From Viridibacterium sp047600765 (lineage in GTDB: Bacteria; Pseudomonadota; Gammaproteobacteria; Burkholderiales; Rhodocyclaceae): a stretch of DNA of 64,000 bases. Shown here piece by piece: positions 55,076 to 64,000 of the stretch. The notes below the pieces were generated by a model. It had not been told where the DNA came from. It did no database searches and saw only the letters and a list, made by a program, of their open reading frames with translations. The stretch's first letter is position 1. Each line of letters starts with the position of its first letter. Made by a program: the position numbers and the translations under genes. The stretch lies in contig JASGKF010000002.1 of the NCBI GenBank assembly GCA_047600765.1, positions 930,001 to 994,000 on the forward strand, given 5' to 3'.

Positions 55076-55231
55076 GGTCTGGGCTGAGCGGGCAGTGGGT
55101 GGCGGACGGACAGGGAGCAAAAGGTCCGCGTTCAGGCCTTGTCTGCTGGCAGGTGCGGATGCCCGGCGAGCATAACAGAAAGCATCAGGGCTTATGCCAA
55201 TGGTCTGACTGGTTCCGATAGGCGAAAGGGG

Positions 55232-56242
55232 TCAGGCGGCGCGCAGGCGCAGCGCCAGTTGCAGGAATTCGTCCCACACGTCGCCGTCGGTGAGGCCCTT
55301 GGCCATGCGGTCGATGCGCGCGGCATGCATCAGTGCCGCGCGCAGCGTTGCGCCACGCAGGCGTTGTGCAGCGCGTTTGAATGGCTGCTGGCGCGGCCCG
55401 AAAACACGTTCGTTCTTGAGCGCGGAATCAACGGGCTGGCCGGCATCGATGGCCGAGCGGATGTTGGCCAGGGTGCGGATCTCGTTGGCCAGTGCCCACA
55501 GCACCAGCGGGGCGGCCGCGCCTTCGCCCTGCAGGCCGTCGAGCAGGCGCGCACAGCGGGCGGCGTCGCCTTCGACGAGCGCGACGCGCAGCTTCTCGGT
55601 GTCGTAACGTGCGACGTGCAGCACGGCGTCTTCGACCTGGGCGGTGTCGAGCTTGCCGGCGGGGTAGAGCAGGCCCAGCTTCTGGATTTCCTGGTGGGCG
55701 GCGAGCAGGTTGCCCTCGACGTGTTCGGCAATGAAGACCAAGGCTTCACGTTCGGCGCTCTGTTGCTGACGGTTGAGGCGGCCGGCAATCCATTGCGGCA
55801 GGCCGGCGAGGTCGGGCGCGTTGCATTCCACCGTGACGCCGGCTTCGGTCAGTGCGACAAACCAGCTGGCCTTGCGCGCAGCCCAGTCCATCAGCGGCAG
55901 GGTGATCAGGGTGATGACGCCGCCGTAGGGATCCAGTTCGCTGGCGAAGCGCGAGAGGAACTCACCGCCGTTGCGACCGGGCTTGCCGGTGGGCATGCGC
56001 AGGTCGACGAGTTTGAGGTCGCCAAACAAGGACATGTTGCCGCCGGCGAGGCCGAATTCTTCCCACTTGAAGTGCTGCGTGACCATCAGCACTTCGCGCT
56101 CGGTGACGCCCTTGGCGCGCGCCGCGGTGCGGATCGCGTCGCCGGCTTCGATGGTCAGTAAGGGCTCGTCGCCATGCACGACGTAGAGCGGCGCGAGCTG
56201 GCCTTCGAGGTGCGACGCGAGCTGCTCGGGGCGCAGGTTCAT
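55232..56242 (-). CDS. holA: DNA polymerase III delta subunit (clamp loader)
   Basis: This 336-residue delta subunit opens the beta clamp within the clamp-loader complex. The N-terminal fold starts MNLRPEQLASHLEGQLAPLYVVHGDEPLLTIEAGDAIR, close to the family start (YLVHGDEPLL). Later motifs include KWEEFGLAGGNMSLFGDLKLVDLRMPTGKPG and the alpha-helical C-terminal collar with ALANEIRTL. It lies 6 bp after lptE, as usual in beta- and gammaproteobacteria. Confidence 0.93.
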   Translation of the reverse strand: MNLRPEQLASHLEGQLAPLYVVHGDEPLLTIEAGDAIRTAARAKGVTEREVLMVTQHFKWEEFGLAGGNMSLFGDLKLVDLRMPTGKPGRNGGEFLSRFASELDPYGGVITLITLPLMDWAARKASWFVALTEAGVTVECNAPDLAGLPQWIAGRLNRQQQSAEREALVFIAEHVEGNLLAAHQEIQKLGLLYPAGKLDTAQVEDAVLHVARYDTEKLRVALVEGDAARCARLLDGLQGEGAAAPLVLWALANEIRTLANIRSAIDAGQPVDSALKNERVFGPRQQPFKRAAQRLRGATLRAALMHAARIDRMAKGLTDGDVWDEFLQLALRLRAA

Positions 56243-56248
56243 GGCGGC

Positions 56249-56800
56249 TCAGCGCGTTGCGGGGCTTGCTGCAGGCGCAGAGGCGGCCGGTGCCGGCGCG
56301 TTCGGATCGATGCGGATCGCAGCGAGGCGACGAATGATCTGCTGCACGAGGTCGGCCTGCATGTCGCGCTGGAGGATGATTTCTTCCTGCTCCTTGGCCA
56401 GCGCGATGTTGTCGTTGTAGGTGATGTCACGCGTGACGGCGATCTCGGCCAGCGACATCACTTCGCGACCGGCCTTGTCGAGCACGCGGAAGCGGAATTG
56501 CCGCTTGAGCTGGAATTCGCGCACCGTACCGCCCGAGCTCAGCGAGAGGATGTTCTTCTCGCGGTTGTCGGCAACCACGATCATCTTCACCTCGGCCTCT
56601 GACACCGTGTTGACGGCTTCGGTGGTGCCCGTGGTGCGCAGCTGTCGGCGCAGGTCGTTGGCGAGGTCGGAATACTCGCTCATGCCCAGGTGGATGGTCT
56701 TGAAAGCCATGGCTTGCGGGCCACGCAGGTGGAAGCCGCAGGCAGCCAGCGACAGGCTGGACACGAGGAGCAGGGCAATCAGGCGGAAGGAATGCAGCAT
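56249..56800 (-). CDS. lptE: LPS-assembly lipoprotein LptE
   Basis: This protein has 183 residues from the ATG at 56800; an in-frame ATG twelve codons earlier (56836) lacks a signal-like start. The lipoprotein signal ends SLSLAACGFHLRG, the hallmark of LptE/RlpB. The mature part contains YSDLANDLRRQL and ITYNDNIALAKEQEEIILQRDMQADLVQQIIRRLAAI, typical of the family, and a Pro/Ala tail. It plugs and stabilises the LptD outer-membrane LPS translocon. It is followed by holA at 6 bp; leuS, its common upstream neighbour, lies beyond two unrelated genes. Confidence 0.93.
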   Translation of the reverse strand: MLHSFRLIALLLVSSLSLAACGFHLRGPQAMAFKTIHLGMSEYSDLANDLRRQLRTTGTTEAVNTVSEAEVKMIVVADNREKNILSLSSGGTVREFQLKRQFRFRVLDKAGREVMSLAEIAVTRDITYNDNIALAKEQEEIILQRDMQADLVQQIIRRLAAIRIDPNAPAPAASAPAASPATR

Positions 56801-56860
56801 GGGGCCGGGGAGCGATGGAAGGGCGGAGGCCGCCATTGTACCGCCCTCCCCGGATCGGGA

Positions 56861-57679
56861 TCAGACGATGGGGATGTGGATATCCACCTCGGACTGCGGG
56901 TGCTGCGGGCCCTTGAAACGCTCGTCGTGCAGCTCGAACTGCGGGCCCAGCTTGTGGCGCAGCTGCCAGACGGGTTCCAGCGACTCCCAGATCTGGCGGT
57001 AGGTCTCGACCACCGCCATGGCCGGGCCGACATGGGTGAAGCGGGCATAGCGCTGTGCCGGGATCACAAGGCGCTCCATGCCCTCGGGCAGCGGCGTGCC
57101 GGGCTCGGAGCCCCAGCTGGCGTAGTAGCGGAAGCGTTCGGAGCTCTCCGGCACGCCGACGCCGTAGGCGCGCTGCGGGCTGGCCTTGGGCGAAATCTCG
57201 TGGCTGCGCGCGATGAAGCTTTGCCACAGGGCGGGGATGGGCGTCGGGTCTTCGCAGAGTACGGACATGCCGATGACTTCGAAGGCCGGCAGTTCGACGA
57301 TGACGGGTTGCAGGGCAGGGCGTTGCATGGGGCTTCCTTTCTCGACGCTGGCAATCAGATGGTTGAGGTCGTCGAGCAAGCGGAGGCGGCTCGCGAGATC
57401 GGCCTGCATGGCTTCACGGTGCTGGCGCAGGATGCAAGCGAATGCGTCGGCATCATCCAGTTTGCCGGCGGCCATGTGGGCCTTGATGCTGTCCAGCGGT
57501 ACTTCGAAGCGCCGCAGCTGGATGATGCGTTCCAGCTGGGCAATCTGCTCCGGGCGGTAATAGCGGTAGCCATTGTCCGGATGGATCTGCGCCGGCGGGA
57601 ACAGGCCGATCTGGTCGTAATGACGCAGGGTGCGGCTGGTCACGCCAAGAAGCCTTGCCAGTTCGCCGATCAGGATCAT
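56861..57679 (-). CDS. MerR-family regulator with GyrI-like effector-binding domain
   Basis: This is a 272-residue protein. The N-terminal MerR helix-turn-helix (1-70) reads ILIGELARLLGVTSRTLRHYDQIGLFPPAQ and GYRYYRPEQIAQLERI. A coiled-coil dimer helix follows (about 75-115), then a GyrI/BmrR-type small-molecule-binding domain (about 125-272, PAFEVIGMSV to QSEVDIHIPIV). Such proteins sense hydrophobic or cationic drugs and activate exporters. No target gene is clear; self-control is likely because a MerR-type operator with 19-bp spacing lies 52-72 bp upstream. It separates leuS from lptE. Confidence 0.9.
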   Translation of the reverse strand: MILIGELARLLGVTSRTLRHYDQIGLFPPAQIHPDNGYRYYRPEQIAQLERIIQLRRFEVPLDSIKAHMAAGKLDDADAFACILRQHREAMQADLASRLRLLDDLNHLIASVEKGSPMQRPALQPVIVELPAFEVIGMSVLCEDPTPIPALWQSFIARSHEISPKASPQRAYGVGVPESSERFRYYASWGSEPGTPLPEGMERLVIPAQRYARFTHVGPAMAVVETYRQIWESLEPVWQLRHKLGPQFELHDERFKGPQHPQSEVDIHIPIV

Positions 57680-57730
57680 GCCGAGGTCTCTCCCGGGACC
57701 GTTTCCGTTTGCTCACCACCAGTCTCGGGC

Positions 57731-57751
57731 TTGACGCTGCGTCAAGGTCAA
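57731..57751 (-). promoter_or_regulatory. MerR-type operator-promoter upstream of the MerR gene
   Basis: On the minus strand TTGACC (a fair -35) is followed by TTGACGCAGCGTCAA, a perfect 15-base dyad, and then by a poor -10 candidate (GAGACT) about 19 bp from the -35. A dyad in an over-long 19-bp spacer is the hallmark of MerR-family promoters. The site should mediate autoregulation of the MerR gene. Confidence 0.72.
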
Positions 57752-57827
57752 GCGCTTTGTGGGTGATGAGGGGTGGTGAGGGTTCGTCCGGTTAAAGGGC
57801 GTCCGGCGCCGGGTCGATATTAGCGGA

Positions 57828-57983
57828 ATGAACGCGCCACTCCGTCCGCAACCATCCTGTCCCGCCGCGCCGAATGCCCGGCTGGTGTGGGCATTGTTCG
57901 GCGTGTGGCTGCTCGCCAGCCTGCTGGGGTTGGCGGCATTCGAATATGGCGCCGTACTGCGCGGCGTGCTGTGCCTGGGCTGA
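57828..57983 (+). CDS. Possible small single-segment membrane protein before the chemoreceptor gene
   Basis: This open frame of 51 codons begins MNAPLRPQPS and contains one good membrane segment (about 21-38, LVWALFGVWLLASLLGLAA). It ends 33 bp before the chemoreceptor start on the same strand. The ribosome site is weak (GCGGA close to the ATG). It may be a real small protein or chance; I give it modest weight. Confidence 0.35.
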   Translation: MNAPLRPQPSCPAAPNARLVWALFGVWLLASLLGLAAFEYGAVLRGVLCLG

Positions 57984-58016
57984 GTGTCGGCCACGGGAGA
58001 AGGGGAGGAGAACACC

Positions 58017-59507
58017 ATGAATGACGCTCTGGTCACTTTCCGCGCGCGGGCCGACCGCGTACTCGTTGCCGTGCTGGGTGCGCACCTGCTGGTGTGTCTG
58101 GTCGTGGCAGCGGTGACGGGCACCTGGCTGCCGGCCCTGCTGGTCGGCGTGCCGGCCTTCGCCGTGCCGTTCATGCTGACGCGCATGGCGCCGGGGCAGC
58201 TGGTCAGCAGTCTCGCCGTGAGCAGTGCCTTCATGATTTTCTCGGCCCTGCTGATTCACCAGTCATCCGGCATGCTGGAGACGCACTTCGGTATCTTCGC
58301 CCTGCTGGCCTTCCTGTTGCTGTATTGCGACTGGCGTCCGCTGGTGGCGGCAGCCGGCGTGATCGCCGTGCATCACCTTGGTTTTGCCGTGTTGCAGTCG
58401 CAGGGTGCTGGCGTTTTCGTGTTTCCCAAGGCCGAGGGTCTTGGCATCGTGTTGCTGCATGCGACCTACGTGGTGGTCGAGACCGGCATCCTCTGCTTTA
58501 TCGCGCACAGCCTGCGCCTGCGGGTGGAAAGCGGCGTCGACATCTCACGCTTTGCCGAGCATGTGGCCAGTGGCCGCCTCGACTTCCGTTTCGATGAAGA
58601 ACGCTTGCGCCAGAGCAGCGAACTGCGCGCCATTGCCAGTTTGCAGAACTGGCTGGGCACGCTGATCCGCGACACGCAACGCGATGCCAATGCCCTGCGC
58701 GAGCTGGCCTCGCATCTGTCGAATGCCTCGGCGGCGATTGCCAAGGGCGCTTCGTTGCAGAACGAAGCGACTGGCGGCATGGCGGCCACGGTGCAGGAGG
58801 TAGGCAGCACGATCCAGCACATCTCGGGCAGCGCCACGTCGGCACAGGATCTCGCGCGGCAATCCAGCGACGCGGCCAATACCGGGGCGACTATCGTACG
58901 GGCTGCGGTGGAACAGATGGCGGGCTTCGCCGAAGTCGTGGACCGCGCTGTCGAGCGCGTTGAAGAGCTGGGCAGCAAGGCCGAGAAGGCGGCGGCCGTG
59001 GTCAGCATCATCAAGGACATTGCCGATCAGACCAACTTGCTGGCGCTCAATGCCGCCATCGAAGCGGCCCGTGCGGGTGAGCAGGGACGTGGCTTTGCCG
59101 TCGTCGCCGACGAGGTGCGCAAGCTCGCCGAGCGTACGACCAGCGCCACCAACGAGATCGCCGGCATGATGGGCGACATGCGCGCAGCCAAGGATTCCGT
59201 GCTCGATTCGATCCAGCTGGCCGTGAGCCGTGCCCACGAGGGGGCCGAGCAGGCCAGCGGTGCCGGCGAGCGCATTGGCGTCATCACCGGCAAGGCGCTC
59301 GAAGTGGGCAACATCGTCAGCCACATCTCCGACGCGCTGGCCGAACAGACGGTGGCGACGCAGGACATCAGTCGCCATGTCGAGCGCATCGCACGCATGG
59401 CCGACGAGGCCGATGCCAGTACGCGCGAGATTGCTGACGACGCGCGCAAGCTCGACCAGATATCGAGCACGCTGCAGGCCTCGCTGGCGAACTACCGCAT
59501 GCATTGA
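58017..59507 (+). CDS. Methyl-accepting chemotaxis protein with all-membrane sensor region
   Basis: This protein has 496 residues from the ATG at 58017 (GGGAGGAGAACACC upstream). The N-terminal 175 residues hold five to six membrane segments with no periplasmic ligand domain, and include His residues in HFGIFALLAF and VIAVHHLGF. A HAMP-less linker leads to the signalling domain (about 215-490), with the conserved hairpin tip SIIKDIADQTNLLALNAAIEAARAGEQGRGFAVVADEVRKLAERT. The signal is unknown. It is divergent from the MerR gene and converges on leuS across a shared terminator. Confidence 0.92.
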   Translation: MNDALVTFRARADRVLVAVLGAHLLVCLVVAAVTGTWLPALLVGVPAFAVPFMLTRMAPGQLVSSLAVSSAFMIFSALLIHQSSGMLETHFGIFALLAFLLLYCDWRPLVAAAGVIAVHHLGFAVLQSQGAGVFVFPKAEGLGIVLLHATYVVVETGILCFIAHSLRLRVESGVDISRFAEHVASGRLDFRFDEERLRQSSELRAIASLQNWLGTLIRDTQRDANALRELASHLSNASAAIAKGASLQNEATGGMAATVQEVGSTIQHISGSATSAQDLARQSSDAANTGATIVRAAVEQMAGFAEVVDRAVERVEELGSKAEKAAAVVSIIKDIADQTNLLALNAAIEAARAGEQGRGFAVVADEVRKLAERTTSATNEIAGMMGDMRAAKDSVLDSIQLAVSRAHEGAEQASGAGERIGVITGKALEVGNIVSHISDALAEQTVATQDISRHVERIARMADEADASTREIADDARKLDQISSTLQASLANYRMH

Positions 59508-59527
59508 GCGCATCCGCCACAGCATTG

Positions 59528-59554
59528 AAAAAGGCGCCACGCGGGCGCCTTTTT
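59528..59554. terminator. Bidirectional terminator between the chemoreceptor and leuS genes
   Basis: AAAAAGGCGCC pairs with GGCGCCTTTTT around ACGCG. A-rich and T-rich flanks on both sides let it stop transcripts from either direction: the plus-strand chemoreceptor gene and the minus-strand leuS gene. Confidence 0.9.
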
Positions 59555-59573
59555 CATGCGGCGTGCAGCGCAC

Positions 59574-62204
59574 TCAGCAGACGATGTTCACCAGTCGGCC
59601 TGGCACCACGATGACCTTCTTCGCGGGCTTGCCTTCCATGAACTTCTGCGCGGCTTCCGACGCAATCGCCAGCGCTTCGATGGCCTTGTTGTCGGCGCCG
59701 GCCGGCACCTTCACCGAGCCACGCGTCTTGCCCAACACTTGCAGCACGAGTTCGATCTCGTCCTGTGCCAGTGCGGCTTCGAGCGGCTCGGGCCAGGCGG
59801 CGGAGAGGATGTCTTCGCCATAGCCAAGGTCGGCCCACAAGGTGTGGGTGATGTGCGGGGTGATGGGTGAGAGCACGCGCAGCAGGATGCTGAAACACTC
59901 TTCGACCACTTCGGCGGCAATCGCAGAGTCACGCGGCGCTTTTTCGAGCGCGTTGAGCATCTTCATGCACGACGAAGCCACGGTGTTGAACTGCTGCTTG
60001 CCGAGGTCGTGGTTGGCCTGCTTGAGATTCAGGTGGATCTCGCGACGCAGGGTGGCGAGCTTGTCGTCGAGCTTGGTCGAGGCGAGCATGCGGGTGGCTG
60101 GCAGCTTGCTGCGCAGTTCATTTGCGAAGATGTTTCCGAAGGCCCACACGCGCTTGAGGAAGCGGTACGAACCTTCGATGCCGGCGTCCGACCACTCCAG
60201 CGTCTGCTCGGGCGGCGCAGTGAACATCATGAAGAAGCGCGAAGTGTCGGCACCGTACTGCGCCATCATGGCGTTCGGATCGACACCGTTGCTCTTCGAC
60301 TTCGACATGGTCGTGAGCTCGTGAGTCAGTACCGTGCCGTCGCTCTTCAGTGTGGCTTTGAGAATTCGGTTCTGCTCGTCACGCTCAACGTTGACCTCGT
60401 GTTCCCAGAAGTACTTCTTCCCACCTTCAGGCGGCTTGTGGAAGAACGCGTCGTTCAGAACCATGCCTTGCGTGAGCAGGCGCGAGAAAGGCTCGCGGTA
60501 GCTGACGAGGCCCACGTCGCGCATGACCTTGGTCCAGAAGCGCGAGTAGAGAAGGTGCAGGATGGCGTGTTCGATGCCGCCGATGTACTGGTCGACGGTC
60601 ATCCAGTAGTCGGCGCGTTCGTCGACCATGGCCTTGTCGTTGCCGGGCGTGGCGAAGCGGGCGTAGTACCAGCTTGAATCCACGAAGGTGTCCATGGTGT
60701 CCGTCTCGCGGCGCGCGGGCTTGCCGCACTTGGGGCAGGCGCAGTTGAGGAAGTCCGGGCGCTTGTGCAGCGGATTGCCTGAGCCATCGGGCACGCAGTC
60801 TTCGGGCAGCACGACGGGCAGTTGCTCGTCGGGCACGGGCACCGAGCCGCAGTCATCGCAGTGGATGATGGGGATGGGGCAGCCCCAGTAACGCTGGCGC
60901 GAGATGCCCCAGTCGCGCAGGCGCCACTGGGTTTTCTTCTCGCCTGCACCCTTGGCGACGAGGTCGTCGGCGATGGCATTCACGGCGGCTTCATAACCGA
61001 GACCGTCGTACTTGCCGGAAGCCACGCACTGGCCTTCCTTGCTGCCGTACCACTCCTGCCAGGCGTCGGTCGAGAAGCTCTTGTCGCCAACGTTGATAAC
61101 CTGCTTGATAGGCAGGCTGTACTTCTTCGCGAAGCCGAAGTCGCGTTCGTCATGCGCTGGAACGGCCATCACGGCGCCATCGCCGTAACTCATGAGCACG
61201 TAGTTGCCGACCCACACTTCGACTTGTTCGCCGGTGAGCGGATGCGTGACGAAGAGGCCAGTCGGCAGGCCTTCCTTCTCCATGGTTGCCATGTCGGCTT
61301 CCATCACCGAACCGCTCTTGCACTTGGCGATGAAGGCGGCGAGCTCTGGGTTGTTCTGCGCTGCGTGCGTGGCGAGCGGGTGCTCGGCGGCGACGGCGCA
61401 GAAGGTGACGCCCATGATGGTGTCGGCGCGCGTGGTGAAGACCCACAGCTTGCCGTCGCCGATCAGCGCACCGGATTCATCCTTGATCTCGTGCGGGAAG
61501 GCGAAGCGCACGCCGGTGCTCTTGCCGATCCAGTTGGCCTGCATGAGGCGCACACGTTCGGGCCAGTTGTCCAGCGTGTCGAGGTCGCCGAGCAGCTCTT
61601 CGGCGTATTGCGTGATTGCGAGGTAGTAGCCGGGGATTTCGCGCTTCTCGACGACAGCGCCGGTGCGCCAGCCGCGGCCGTCAATCACTTGCTCGTTGGC
61701 GAGCACGGTCTGGTCGACCGGGTCCCAGTTCACGGTCTGTGTCTTCTTGTACGCGATGCCCTTTTCGAGCATGCGCAGGAACAGCCACTGATTCCACTTG
61801 TAGTAGTCGGGCTTGCAGGTGGCGAGCTCGCGGCTCCAGTCGATGGCGAAGCCCAGCGACTTGAGCTGGCCCTTCATGTACTCGATGTTCGAATACGTCC
61901 ATTGCGCCGGCGGCACCTTGTTGGCGATGGCCGCGTTTTCGGCAGGCAGACCAAACGCGTCCCAGCCCATGGGCTGCATGACGTTGTAGCCCTGCATCTT
62001 GTGGAAGCGGGTCAGCACATCACCGATGGTGTAGTTGCGCACATGGCCCATGTGCAGCTTGCCCGAGGGGTAGGGGAACATGGACAGGCAGTAGTACTTC
62101 TTTTTGCTGCTGTCTTCGACGGCCTTGAAAGCGTCGGTCTTGTCCCAGTACTGCTGGGCGGTCTTTTCGGTGGCGGTGTGATCGTACTTCTCGGACAACG
62201 ACAT
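59574..62204 (-). CDS. leuS: Leucyl-tRNA synthetase
   Basis: This 876-residue class I synthetase charges tRNA-Leu. Landmarks: PYPSGKLHMGHVRNYTIGDV (HMGH form of the HIGH motif, about 42-61), the CP1 editing domain with GVTFCAVAAEHPL and YGDGAVMAVPAHDERDF, and the catalytic-loop KMSKS form TTMSKSKSNGVDPN. Zinc-type Cys pairs occur at IIHCDDCGS and NCACPKCGKP. Length is normal and the frame is intact, unlike ileS. It ends at the shared terminator. Confidence 0.97.
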   Translation of the reverse strand: MSLSEKYDHTATEKTAQQYWDKTDAFKAVEDSSKKKYYCLSMFPYPSGKLHMGHVRNYTIGDVLTRFHKMQGYNVMQPMGWDAFGLPAENAAIANKVPPAQWTYSNIEYMKGQLKSLGFAIDWSRELATCKPDYYKWNQWLFLRMLEKGIAYKKTQTVNWDPVDQTVLANEQVIDGRGWRTGAVVEKREIPGYYLAITQYAEELLGDLDTLDNWPERVRLMQANWIGKSTGVRFAFPHEIKDESGALIGDGKLWVFTTRADTIMGVTFCAVAAEHPLATHAAQNNPELAAFIAKCKSGSVMEADMATMEKEGLPTGLFVTHPLTGEQVEVWVGNYVLMSYGDGAVMAVPAHDERDFGFAKKYSLPIKQVINVGDKSFSTDAWQEWYGSKEGQCVASGKYDGLGYEAAVNAIADDLVAKGAGEKKTQWRLRDWGISRQRYWGCPIPIIHCDDCGSVPVPDEQLPVVLPEDCVPDGSGNPLHKRPDFLNCACPKCGKPARRETDTMDTFVDSSWYYARFATPGNDKAMVDERADYWMTVDQYIGGIEHAILHLLYSRFWTKVMRDVGLVSYREPFSRLLTQGMVLNDAFFHKPPEGGKKYFWEHEVNVERDEQNRILKATLKSDGTVLTHELTTMSKSKSNGVDPNAMMAQYGADTSRFFMMFTAPPEQTLEWSDAGIEGSYRFLKRVWAFGNIFANELRSKLPATRMLASTKLDDKLATLRREIHLNLKQANHDLGKQQFNTVASSCMKMLNALEKAPRDSAIAAEVVEECFSILLRVLSPITPHITHTLWADLGYGEDILSAAWPEPLEAALAQDEIELVLQVLGKTRGSVKVPAGADNKAIEALAIASEAAQKFMEGKPAKKVIVVPGRLVNIVC

Positions 62205-62270
62205 GGCGGATTCGGGTCGGAAATCGGGAATCCGCCATTTTAGCAGGCCGCGAAGGCTTGCCCCGCAGGC

Positions 62271-64000
<1,730 letters not shown>

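Overview
The window looks like the chromosome of a GC-rich betaproteobacterium. The gene order ribF-ileS-lspA-fkpB-ispH and the dispersed set leuS, lptE, holA, proA are typical of that class. Rhodocyclales or a neighbouring order is my guess, not something the sequence proves. Both edges cut genes: the giant adhesin runs off the left edge and a hybrid histidine kinase runs off the right edge. I found no rRNA, tRNA, CRISPR array or insertion sequence.

Positions 1-15936 (minus strand) hold a LapA-type biofilm adhesin locus: a small conserved protein, a type I secretion ABC transporter with an N-terminal C39-like domain, an HlyD-family membrane fusion protein, a LuxR-type regulator, and a giant adhesin. 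The adhesin has an N-terminal retention module with a LapG-type PAAG site, followed by dozens of Calx-beta-like repeats of about 115 residues. Twelve of these repeats (4092 bp, 1364 codons) are tandemly duplicated almost perfectly. A single extra base near position 1146 breaks the frame.

Positions 16161-19835 hold a PMT-family (GT39-like) glycosyltransferase and, divergently, an ABC exporter. Positions 20005-32193 form a plus-strand pectin-degradation island: three CE8 pectinesterases, four PL3 pectate lyases, a CBM32-like protein without a catalytic domain, and a PL3-like protein that has lost its catalytic motifs. Eight of these nine proteins share a short Cys-rich N-terminal module that I do not recognise, usually followed by a poly-Ser linker. 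A perfect 15-bp sequence occurs, in opposite orientations, upstream of the first and third pectinesterases. The island ends with an AraC-family regulator and a convergent lone DppB-type permease.

Positions 34708-43073 are mostly housekeeping: ispH, fkpB, lspA, ileS (with a one-base frameshift), ribF, a rhomboid protease and small exported proteins. Positions 43186-50800 are mixed: a PEP-CTERM protein, an orphan ParA, a secreted protein with an internal duplication, PPK2, two paralogous lipoproteins, a beta-propeller-like lipoprotein, a DUF3565 protein and an AT-richer membrane protein. Positions 50854-64000 carry proA, an MFS exporter, a PotD-like binding protein, holA, lptE, a MerR regulator with a clear self-operator, a chemoreceptor, leuS and the hybrid kinase.

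The most interesting themes are: (1) the shared Cys module plus Ser linker used as a common front end for pectinolytic and pectin-binding proteins; (2) a PMT-type mannosyltransferase lying between two very Ser/Thr-rich secreted systems; (3) the fresh 4-kb in-frame duplication in the adhesin; and (4) two frame breaks, in the adhesin and in ileS, at the same 8-bp sequence.
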